A stretch of DNA of 17,566 nucleotides from Candidatus Sumerlaeota bacterium (GTDB lineage: Bacteria > Sumerlaeota > Sumerlaeia > JADFCT01), in assembly GCA_017161665.1 (NCBI GenBank), contig JADFCT010000031.1, positions 1 to 17,566 on the forward strand, given 5' to 3'. Positions 1-7,900 of the stretch are shown here, piece by piece. The notes under the pieces are model-generated. The model was not told the DNA's origin, did not search any database, and saw nothing but the letters and a program-made list of their open reading frames with translations. Made by a program: the position numbers and the translations under genes. Each line of letters opens with the position of its first letter. The first letter of the stretch is position 1.

Positions 1-2086
1 CTCAAATTTAACCGATCTAAATGGCACGCGGGTCGCCGTGCAGGAAAGCACGATGATCCATGAGAACGTTTCGAGCGATTACCCGGAAATTGATCTCATT
101 CCACTCCCTGATACAGATGAATGCGTGCGGGCTCTTGCCTTGGGCCAAGTGGACGCGTTGATCTGCAACTCCCTGAACGCTCATTATTCAATCCAGAAAC
201 TCGGTTACACCAATGTCAAATTTGTTGGAGACTCGCCCTATGTTTATGACCAGTCCATGGCTGTCCGGTCGGATTGGCCTCTTTTAACGCAGATCATAGA
301 CAAAGCCCTGGCGACCATTCCAGAATCCGACCGCAATGCCATCCGCCGAAAATGGCAGATTCAACAGCCCGTCCGGCCCTTCGATCCCACGCGGCTCTAT
401 CAGTCTCTGGTTGTCTTGGGGCTGCTGGTGCTGGTCGTTTTCATGTGGAATCGAAACCTGAGGGCCATCGTCTCGAAACGAACGGCTGAATTGACTCGCG
501 TGAACAACGACCTGATGATCGAGATCGAGGAACGCGAGAAAATGGCATCTCACTTGAGACGGAGCGAGGAAAAATTCCGAACGCTCTATGATCAGGCGGG
601 AGACGCAATTTATCTGATCCGGATGAATGGCCAAATCGCCAGTGTCAATAAACAAGGATGCGCCTTGTTGGGCTATTCGGAATCCACACTCCTCGCGATG
701 AACATAGCCGAAATCGATGAGCGGTATGCGGACGCGGCAGACGCGGCGGAAAAACTGAACGAACTGAACGCAGAGGGCTCCTACCTGGTGGAAAGCCGTT
801 TGAAAGACTGTCAAAACAATCCGATCCCAGTCGAATTGCGTATGGGGCTCCTTGAATCCGATGATGAGCCTTATGCGCTGACGATTGCCCGTGACTTGCG
901 TCCACGCCAGGCAATGGAAGAGGAACGAAAGCGTTTGGAGCAACAGCTGCGCCAGGCTCAGAAGATGGAGGCCATCGGACAGTTGACCGGCGGAATCGCG
1001 CACGATTTCAACAACCTGCTCCAAGTGATCAATGGCAACGCGGACCTCGCGCTGATGGAATTGTCGTCCGATGCGCCGGCCCGCAAAAGTTTGCGCCAGG
1101 TCTCAAAAGCCGGCGACCGGGCCGCAAAACTGATCAAGCAACTGCTGACCTTCAGCCGGCGCCAGCACATGGAATCCGAAAATCTCAATCTGAATATGAC
1201 CGTGGCGGAAACGCTCAAAATGTTGCGGCGCGTCATCGGCGAACATATTGTATTGAAATTCAATCCCGGCGATCAATTATGGAGTATTCACGCCGACCGC
1301 AGCATGATCGATCAAATCCTGATGAATCTCAGCGTCAACGCGCGCGACGCCATGCCCAATGGCGGCACACTGACCATTGAAACCTCCAACAAGATTATCG
1401 ACCGGGAATTCAAAGCATCCCACCCCTGGGCCCATATAGGCGCCTATGTCGTCCTTTCCATTTCCGATACCGGCCATGGCATGGACGAACAAACACGGGA
1501 GCGTGTATACGAACCCTTTTTCACCACCAAAGAACTGGGGAAAGGAACCGGCCTGGGCCTGGCCACCGTGTATGGTATCGTCCGTCAGCATAACGGATTC
1601 ATCCACCTGTACAGTGAATTGAATATCGGAACGCGATTCCGGATATATTTCCCTGTGACCGAGCAGACAGCGTCTTCAAAAAAAGCCAGGCCCATTACAC
1701 CCCTTCCCGTGGAGGGCTCCGGAACGATCTTGCTGGCCGAAGACGAAGAAATGGTCCGCCAGGTTACGGAACAGATCCTCACCCAAGCGGGATACCATGT
1801 CCTGGTCGCTCAAGACGGCGTTGAGGCCGTCCGACTCTTCCTGGCTCATCAGGATGCCATCCGCCTGATCCTCTCCGACATCGTCATGCCCAATCTGAAC
1901 GGCTGGCACGCTATCGAAAAGATTCGGGAACACGGTGGTGAAATGCCGGTGATTTTATCCACTGGATACAACGAAAATATCGTCGAATACGATGGCGCTC
2001 TGAAGGAACAGGTCTCATATATCCAAAAACCGTATTCACGCCATCAACTTCTGGAAATGGTCCGTTCGGTTCTTCAAGGGACCTGA
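1..2086 (+). CDS. Hybrid sensor histidine kinase with periplasmic solute-binding domain (5' end outside window)
   Basis: The open frame runs in from the left edge (first full codon at base 2), so the GTG at 38 is not the real start: the upstream residues SNLTDLNGTRVAVQES match the domain-2 start of family-3 solute-binding proteins. Counting from base 2 (694 codons): end of a periplasmic binding domain 1-125; TM helix about 131-150; coiled linker; PAS about 192-305; HisKA with phospho-acceptor His334 in IAHDFNNLL; HATPase about 435-550 with N box (LMNLSVNARDAM), DTGHGM and GTGLGLATVYGIV; C-terminal receiver about 575-690 with acidic pair DE, phospho-acceptor Asp626 in LSDIVMP, and the conserved K of QKPY. 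Known for the family: ligand binding outside the membrane controls phosphorelay inside. The ligand and the partner regulator cannot be seen. The stop lies 5 bases from the convergent next gene, so no separate terminator fits between them. Confidence 0.93.
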   Translation, partial: SNLTDLNGTRVAVQESTMIHENVSSDYPEIDLIPLPDTDECVRALALGQVDALICNSLNAHYSIQKLGYTNVKFVGDSPYVYDQSMAVRSDWPLLTQIIDKALATIPESDRNAIRRKWQIQQPVRPFDPTRLYQSLVVLGLLVLVVFMWNRNLRAIVSKRTAELTRVNNDLMIEIEEREKMASHLRRSEEKFRTLYDQAGDAIYLIRMNGQIASVNKQGCALLGYSESTLLAMNIAEIDERYADAADAAEKLNELNAEGSYLVESRLKDCQNNPIPVELRMGLLESDDEPYALTIARDLRPRQAMEEERKRLEQQLRQAQKMEAIGQLTGGIAHDFNNLLQVINGNADLALMELSSDAPARKSLRQVSKAGDRAAKLIKQLLTFSRRQHMESENLNLNMTVAETLKMLRRVIGEHIVLKFNPGDQLWSIHADRSMIDQILMNLSVNARDAMPNGGTLTIETSNKIIDREFKASHPWAHIGAYVVLSISDTGHGMDEQTRERVYEPFFTTKELGKGTGLGLATVYGIVRQHNGFIHLYSELNIGTRFRIYFPVTEQTASSKKARPITPLPVEGSGTILLAEDEEMVRQVTEQILTQAGYHVLVAQDGVEAVRLFLAHQDAIRLILSDIVMPNLNGWHAIEKIREHGGEMPVILSTGYNENIVEYDGALKEQVSYIQKPYSRHQLLEMVRSVLQGT

Positions 2087-2091
2087 CGGGT

Positions 2092-3222
2092 TCAACTGGG
2101 CGTCACGGTCTCGTCCGCCGGACGCTCGCCATCGAACGGCATCTCACGGTCCCCGCAGTGCCGACACGTTGGCAAAAGGGTATGACGCGTCTGTCCACAC
2201 TTCCGGCATTTATGAAACAATCCCTCCCCGCAAGAGGGACAGGCATAGGGGCGGGCCTCCATGGCGTCTCCGTCAATTTGGATTGTAACTCGTTTTCCAG
2301 CCAGGCGTCGGATCGCCATCGCCCGCTCGCCTTCGCCCCCCATTAAAATCGGGAATCCGCACGTGGGACACTGTCCTTTTCGATAGGCCTCGCGATACCG
2401 TCGAATCAAAATAGCCAGCGCTGGTTGCGCTGCGCTCCGGATCAGATGAATCAGGATGAAAACGCAAATCAGGATGGCCACAATCAGCAAAAGATAGCGG
2501 AACACATCAGGCTGAAAGTATTCATGGATCACCCAAACCACGCGCCAGACCACCGCCACATCCACAGCATAGACCATGGGCGCCCAAAGGCTGCTGCGCT
2601 TGCTCAGATAGAGCCAACATGCGAAAGCCATCCATGGGAATAAAAATGCCAGCTTGGCCGCAGCGGCCCAAAAACTTTGCCGGCGATCAATGGCCTGCCA
2701 TTCCTTTCGGGCTTCCCTTTCCCGTTCTTCAAATACTTTCCTCAGATCGCGCAGGGTGTTTTCTTCCGTCCGCAATTGACTCGTCAGCGTCAGTTCCTTA
2801 TCTTTAGCCGATTGTAAATCGCCCTGAAAAGCCAAGAACTGGCGCTGAGATATCGCGACCACATCCGAGTCCTTTTCGGCGGGTGTCTCCACGGCCCCGA
2901 CGGCCTGACTCAAACGGATCATCTGATCCAAGGTCCGACTGAAAGTGTCAATGCTTTCATGGAGGTACTGTTGCCGATCGGCATTTTCACCCAGATTCTG
3001 CTTGATCCGGTCAATAATCAGAGACTGGGACTCCATACTCTCGCGCAGCTCCACCCCCACGTGGCGATCCAAAATCTCCTGAGAAGTGACCGTTCGAAAG
3101 TTCCCAATGTCCTTTAGCAAATACCCCATGATCCAGATCAACAGAAGGGACAATGCCACGCTGCCTGTCAGAATCGCCAGTCGCAACCCCAAGGGGCTTT
3201 TTGTTTTTCGCTGGACGCTCAT
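2092..3222 (-). CDS. Uncharacterised membrane protein: coiled coil, four TM helices, C-terminal zinc ribbons
   Basis: I do not recognise a named family. From Met at 3222 (376 aa): TM helix about 14-37; a 150-residue segment, mostly helical and charged, with probable coiled coil about 120-180; TM helices about 187-206, 212-235 and 243-264; then a Cys-rich tail with four CxxC knuckles, CPTC (285-288), CPSC (328-331), CRKC (339-342) and CRHC (353-356), enough for two zinc ribbons. By topology the coiled coil is probably periplasmic and the zinc ribbons cytoplasmic (inference). The frame can be opened at 3234, but GGAGG at 3228-3232 sits 5 bases before the ATG at 3222, so I choose the inner start. 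A sigma-54-like promoter lies about 70 bases upstream. It could be a membrane-stress or scaffold protein; no function is supported. Confidence 0.85.
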   Translation of the reverse strand: MSVQRKTKSPLGLRLAILTGSVALSLLLIWIMGYLLKDIGNFRTVTSQEILDRHVGVELRESMESQSLIIDRIKQNLGENADRQQYLHESIDTFSRTLDQMIRLSQAVGAVETPAEKDSDVVAISQRQFLAFQGDLQSAKDKELTLTSQLRTEENTLRDLRKVFEEREREARKEWQAIDRRQSFWAAAAKLAFLFPWMAFACWLYLSKRSSLWAPMVYAVDVAVVWRVVWVIHEYFQPDVFRYLLLIVAILICVFILIHLIRSAAQPALAILIRRYREAYRKGQCPTCGFPILMGGEGERAMAIRRLAGKRVTIQIDGDAMEARPYACPSCGEGLFHKCRKCGQTRHTLLPTCRHCGDREMPFDGERPADETVTPS

Positions 3223-3227
3223 GATCG

Positions 3228-3232
3228 CCTCC
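3228..3232 (-). promoter_or_regulatory. Ribosome binding site deciding the start at 3222
   Basis: GGAGG on the minus strand, 5 bases before ATG at 3222. The alternative ATG at 3234 overlaps it and has no purine-rich element of its own. Confidence 0.7.
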
Positions 3233-3289
3233 ATTTCCCAAAGTCATCGATCCGCAATACGGTGCGGACTCATTTCCCCAGCATCATAA

Positions 3290-3306
3290 AGCAAAGCGTG
3301 TACCAA
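3290..3306 (-). promoter_or_regulatory. Candidate sigma-54 (-24/-12) promoter
   Basis: The minus strand reads TTGGTACACGCTTTGCT. The invariant GG and GC are exactly 10 bases apart, as in the RpoN consensus TTGGCACGnnnnTTGCT; the only differences from the defined positions are T for C and A for G in the -24 block. Predicted transcription would begin near 3279, giving a leader of about 57 bases to the start at 3222. This orientation serves the zinc-ribbon membrane protein. It is a pattern match only. Confidence 0.45.
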
Positions 3307-3404
3307 TCGAAAAAAAGTGTTTACCAGAAAGATCCCATGCTTTTAGACCGTATAGAATACTCTTGGCCGCTTTGGAGCAGCCATAATAGGCATAATACGT
3401 CATC

Positions 3405-3428
3405 CGGATTGGCAATTAATGCAATCCG
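3405..3428. promoter_or_regulatory. Palindrome, possible activator-binding site
   Basis: CGGATTG, 10 bases, CAATCCG: a perfect 7+7 inverted repeat in an AT-rich centre. It lies about 137 bases upstream of the start site predicted from the sigma-54-like element, the usual distance for an upstream activating sequence bound by an RpoN enhancer-binding protein. The cognate regulator is not in the window. Confidence 0.35.
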
Positions 3429-3445
3429 TAGTATCGATGGGCCGC

Positions 3446-3509
3446 AAATAAAAAAGGAGGACACCGGAGCAAAGAGCGACCTGAGTCGCCTTGGATTCCA
3501 GCATCCTCC
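3446..3509 (-). terminator. Rho-independent terminator of the DUF1080 gene
   Basis: It starts 18 bases past the DUF1080 stop codon. In the minus-strand RNA, arms at 3497-3509 and 3456-3468 pair over 13 positions (GGAGGAUGCUGGA with UCCGGUGUCCUCC), three of them G-U. An inner hairpin GCGAC-TCAG-GTCGC (3474-3487) lies inside, and the outer stem is followed at once by TTTTTTATTT. The three wobble pairs would be C-A mismatches in the plus-strand RNA, so the element works only for leftward transcription. Confidence 0.75.
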
Positions 3510-3527
3510 CAGGTCCTGGAAGTCGGC

Positions 3528-4175
3528 TTACAATTCCTTGATCGAGATCTCCTTGAAGCGCACTTCCATGGGTTCCCCCTGATGCAATTGCAGAGCCACG
3601 ACGCCTTCTTTGGCGCCATCGGGATCCATGAGATCCAAAACCGGTTCCCCATTCAGGGTCATCGTGATATGATCCCCCTGGCAGCGTATTTCATACGCAT
3701 TCCATTCCCCGGCTTTCGAGGCGCCGTGAATCGCCGCCTGTTCTTCTTTGGACAGGGCTTTCCAGTATTCCATGATCCCGCGTTTGCCCTCTTCATACAA
3801 CATGCCGAAATACGTCTTCGTCGCTACATCAGCCTGATACCCCACCACCACGAAATCATCCTTCCGTTCACTGCGGAACTGAATGCCGCTGTTGTGATTG
3901 CGAAGCTTGACTTTGGCTTTCAATACAAAGTCTTTGTAGATCTTCTCTGTGGACAAAAAGGTATTGCGCTGGATCGTCACGCCTTCCGTTGAGCCAAGAA
4001 TCACACCGTCTTCCACGCTCCACAGTCTCTCATCACCGATCCAGCCATTCAGGGTTTTGCCATCGAAGAGCGCCACAAATCCGTCGTCCTCCGTCACACC
4101 GGCGCAACCGAATAATGCCCCCGTTCCTACCGCCACCATGAGCAACATACCCATCAGGATCCATCTGCCTTTCAT
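3528..4175 (-). CDS. DUF1080 (3-keto-disaccharide hydrolase-like) lipoprotein
   Basis: 215 aa with a lipoprotein signal: short basic N-terminus, hydrophobic core and lipobox ending LFGC, lipidation at Cys24; Ala at +2 favours the outer membrane. The mature part is one DUF1080 domain (concanavalin-like fold): FVALFDGKTLNGW, W-SVEDGVI, KAKVKLRNHNSGIQFRS, EWNAYEIRCQGDHITMTLNG and a C-terminal VRFKEISIKEL. The length is usual for a single-domain member. Some DUF1080 proteins hydrolyse 3-keto-glycosides; others may only bind sugars, and the sequence cannot decide. GAGGAGG lies 6 bases before the ATG. It is a single-gene unit with its own terminator downstream and a candidate promoter in the 244-base divergent gap upstream. 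Confidence 0.93.
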   Translation of the reverse strand: MKGRWILMGMLLMVAVGTGALFGCAGVTEDDGFVALFDGKTLNGWIGDERLWSVEDGVILGSTEGVTIQRNTFLSTEKIYKDFVLKAKVKLRNHNSGIQFRSERKDDFVVVGYQADVATKTYFGMLYEEGKRGIMEYWKALSKEEQAAIHGASKAGEWNAYEIRCQGDHITMTLNGEPVLDLMDPDGAKEGVVALQLHQGEPMEVRFKEISIKEL

Positions 4176-4265
4176 ACCAAGCCTCCTCGTCCTTTCATAT
4201 GGCGGCTCAAAATAGCGCGCCTGATAGCACAGTCTCTTCCGACCATGACATAATCTTGAGTGAGG

Positions 4266-4293
4266 TATATAGTTTCCCGCTCCGGGAATGCAA
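4266..4293 (-). promoter_or_regulatory. Candidate promoter with palindrome in the spacer, upstream of the DUF1080 gene
   Basis: On the minus strand TTGCAT (4293-4288) and TATATA (4271-4266) are 16 bases apart. The spacer holds most of a perfect 6+6 inverted repeat, TTCCCG-GAG-CGGGAA (4288-4274). The hexamers are poor to fair (3/6 and 4/6), so this is a suggestion. The palindrome could be an operator. I see no convincing promoter facing the plus-strand operon in the rest of 4176-4419. Confidence 0.3.
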
Positions 4294-4419
4294 GCGTTTC
4301 GAGCCTGCCTTGAACACGGGCTCGCTCAATTGTCCCCCTATCGGCATTTATCGCTATTAATCATTGGATTTTCAGAGGAATTTTGAGGCACTATTTCCAA
4401 GTATTCTTGAATATCATAC

Positions 4420-4920
4420 ATGGATGTCGGGAAAATGAATGACCGAATTCTTTTGCGGCGTGATGACCTCGAGACCCTTTCCCGGTCGTTGAAGGCCGCC
4501 GGACGGCGCGTCGTCACCCTGAACGGGTGTTTTGATTTGCTCCATGGCGGGCATATCTATATTCTGGGCCAAGCCGCGTTGCAGGGAGATGTCCTGATTG
4601 TCGGCCTCAACAGCGATGCGAGCGTGCGTAAAAACAAAGGCGAGGATCGACCGGTGTTGCGCCAGAACGAGCGAGCCGAAATCCTTTTGGCGATTGAATG
4701 TGTCGATTACGTCTATATCTATGATGAAGCGGATTGCCTGGATTTTGTCACGGCGGCAGCGCCAGATGTTCATGTGAATGACGCCAGCTATGGCGAGGAT
4801 TGTATTGAGGCGTCACTGGTGCGAGCCGGTGGCGGACGATTGCACTTGGTCAAAAAACGCCCGGGGCCATCAACAACAAGTTTGATCGCCACCGCGTCCG
4901 CCGGAGGAAATCAAACATGA
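4420..4920 (+). CDS. HldE C-terminal/RfaE2-like nucleotidyltransferase
   Basis: 166 aa, one cytidylyltransferase-like Rossmann domain and no kinase domain, so it resembles free-standing RfaE2 rather than bifunctional HldE. Visible: NGCFDLLHGGH with the HxGH nucleotide-binding motif at 42-45, VGLNSDASVR, RPVLRQNERAEILLAIECVDYVY, and the C-terminal STT (151-153). RfaE2 makes ADP-heptose from D-glycero-beta-D-manno-heptose 1-phosphate for LPS core or S-layer glycans. The usual VKGGDY motif here reads VNDASY (residues 119-124), so the substrate may differ (inference). No signal peptide: cytoplasmic. ATG 4420 has no good ribosome site; Met6 at 4435 is a possible alternative. Its stop overlaps the next start as ATGA, so the two are translationally coupled. 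Confidence 0.87.
   Translation: MDVGKMNDRILLRRDDLETLSRSLKAAGRRVVTLNGCFDLLHGGHIYILGQAALQGDVLIVGLNSDASVRKNKGEDRPVLRQNERAEILLAIECVDYVYIYDEADCLDFVTAAAPDVHVNDASYGEDCIEASLVRAGGGRLHLVKKRPGPSTTSLIATASAGGNQT
4903..4907 (+). promoter_or_regulatory. Ribosome binding site of the giant gene
   Basis: GGAGG, 9 bases before ATG 4917 and inside the last codons of the nucleotidyltransferase gene. A second ATG follows at once at 4920, giving an ATGATG doublet. With the ATGA stop/start overlap this supports reinitiation or coupling. Confidence 0.65.
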
Positions 4921-7900
4921 TGCCGGCATCGCCGAACCCAATCCGGATTTATTGGTCCCGGAGCCTGTTGATCGGGATGGCATGCCTGTTCGGCATCATC
5001 GCCATCTCGCCCGTACCACTGCGCGCGCAGGATCGTATCCGTTCACAGGACATGACGGCAAACACCGAGACCAGTCAATCCTTACGCGCCTTGATCCATG
5101 GGATTCATTCCGATCTCATGAACTTGCGCTATACGAATCCCGCCTTTAGTCAATATAATGAAACCTGTTTGGAAGAATCGGAGGAATGGGGAGCCATTGC
5201 GTTTTTCCCATCCCGAGAAGGTGGGACCACTCCCAGTCGTTTGCCTCAAACCCCCGAACAACTGTTGATCAATATCGTCTCCCTCCAAGATACTTCGCAA
5301 CGGCATGACTTTTTAAACGAAGTTTCCAATATCGCCGTCTGTCAGTTTCCGACACTCGGGTATCGCCTGGTCGTTCGAAATTCCCTTCAGATTGAGGGCG
5401 CTCGACAGGTGGTCCAGCGGATCGCGTTAACCAACTGCGAAACATTGCAGCGACGAATCAGTAGCGAATCGACGGACGCCTGGCCTTTGGTTGTCGAGGC
5501 ATTCCGCCCCACCTCTCAATCATCGCAAGGATATTTTACACTGGACCAGAACGTGCTGGTTGGCTTATCCACCGGCTCACCCCAGTCGGGTGAGGTCCTG
5601 CGTATTTCCTCGGCTCGTTTTGAACGTTCAGGGAACGAACTTCTCGCAGTATTGAACCTGACGGAACGTGCAGTGATCGATTCTCAATGGCGCATATCGG
5701 TTACGATCATGGATCGCAACTCTTCGCCCTTAAGCCAGTCCAGTGGAATTTACGAAGTCCGTGTGTCGCCATCCGACTACCCGCAATTGCGCGAAGGCTA
5801 TGTCACTCTGGACCACGGGTTATGGGAAGCCAATGCGTCGGCCGGTGTGTTTCGCATCGACGTAATCCGACTTCCGTTCACGGACGGCGTTCGGGATATG
5901 GAACTGATCGAAGGGCGGTTGGCGCCGCCGGGACAGCGAGAGGCCTTTATCAGCGCTTGTCGGTTGCTAAGCCGCGGCGAGACGCGTAAAGAGGTCGCCC
6001 GTCGAATGGAAGAAGTCGCCGCCATGGAGCCATCGTCGGACATTGGGCGGCCCGCAAGCCGACTAGCGGACGACTTGGCTCGAATGGCCACAGAGGATGC
6101 CGTTTTTTCTCAGACACGCCCCATGGACATGACACGGGGGGATCAGGGGATCGCCTACCTTGTTTATCAGTTAAGAGACCTCAGTGAGTCTGAATTGATC
6201 CCCGATTCCCGGGGGCGCATCTTTGGATTGACGCAACAAAATGTCGCCGATGAATTTCTGGAGATCGGTCGTCCTGCTGTTCCCGCGCTAACGGGACTCT
6301 TGAGCGATATGCGTCCCACACGCATTTATGATGAGGGACTGGGCGCAAATGGCTATGTGTGGCGGTTGAGCGATGTGGCGCTGGAACTTCTGATGGCAAT
6401 CGCAAAACAACAGGGCGCCGACCTTTTCGATGAATCCCTGCTCGGCAAATCCGATTATTTTTCTCAGATCAGCGCGGCGAGGCGTCAAATAATCCTGGAG
6501 CAAGCCCGCGCCTGGAGCGGGGAACTGGGGGGCGCAAGCATCGAGGAATGGGCCGGCGAAGTCGTGGATGGGCTCCAGGCCCGCCTGACGCCCTTCAAGC
6601 CATCATTCCCCATGGGCGAGGCGCCAATCCTGTTCGCGGATATTCGCAATCAGGGATGGCGCAATTGGTCCATGGTCAGCACACATGAAATGTGTGAGAT
6701 TGAGGTGGATGGGGAATGGTTTACCTGGGGGCTGAACGTAATGGCTCATACGGAATGGTTGGAGCCGGGTGACGCGTTCCGCGATATTCGTCTAATCCTG
6801 GACGAAAACTGGATCCGGATAAAAGATCGCGAGCCCTTGCGCATGACCCATGGTTCGCATTCAATCCGTGTCGCCTTCATGCCGGACCTCGAAGATGAAG
6901 AGGCGGAGCGTTCCGTTCGAATTGTCAGTAACCAGGCATTTCTCACGGTTCTGGCTTTGCCACCTCAAGGGTACGGCGCCGTTTTTGACGGTGTGGACGA
7001 CTCCTTTCAGGCTCCGGATGATCCCAGTCTGGATTTAGGCTCTCAATTTACCGTTGAGGCGTGGGTACGTATTGGGAATGTATTAAACGAGCGAGCATTC
7101 TTGTCCAAGGAAGCGCCGTACTTCCAGGGCTGGTCCTTATCAGTGACCCCGGTTCTTCGGGGGGGATTGCTTCGCGCTGATTATTTTCCATCCGCTTATG
7201 AAAGCGCCGACCGGCAAGAGGATGGCGATCTTTACACCTTTGTGTTTACGGTAGGCGACGGGGCGCGCTTGCATGAATTGACGGCCACCATCGACTGGCG
7301 ACGCGGTCCGGAACCCCGCATCGAGCAAGGCGAATGGCATCACGTGGCCGTTGTCTGGCGTGACGGGGAAGTCGTCTTTTTCATTGATGGAGTGGAACGA
7401 CAAAGCGAATGGGATACTTCCGTGTCTCTGGCGGCTCCCGCTCAAGCGCCTTTGTCCATTGGCAAAAGTAGTGGCGCCATGGGGCGACACTTTGAAGGGG
7501 AATTAGCAGATATCCGAATCTGGGAAGTGGCCCGATCTGGCCAGGCGATCAAGGCGGGAATGACAAAAAAACTTCTCGGCAATGAAGCAGGCCTGGTCGC
7601 CGCATGGTCACTACAGGAGCCGACGGAATCCGTGGTCCGGGATTTGGGCCCCAAGGGATTGGACGCCAAACGCTCGCAAACCCGACAGAGACCGGGGCGG
7701 CTGCCGACGCCTCAGAATGTTGACGCCTATGGCGCGAACAAGGAGTTTACCGTTCTGGGCTCCGTAACCGATGAGTCGGGCAAACCCATGGAAGGGGTGC
7801 GCGTCAGCGCCCATTGCGGCATCGAAACATTGATGTTAACGGGAGAAACCCTGTCAGGCTTGGACGGGCGATTTGTTCTGCAATTCGCTCCCAGCATTAC

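Noticed and set aside
284..1024. 246-aa minus-strand open frame
   Set aside because: It lies fully antisense to the kinase TM, PAS and HisKA coding region, where the plus-strand domains are unmistakable.
3297..3326. Near-direct repeat GTGTACCA / GTGTTTACCA
   Set aside because: Short and imperfect; overlaps the sigma-54-like element and shows no wider symmetry.
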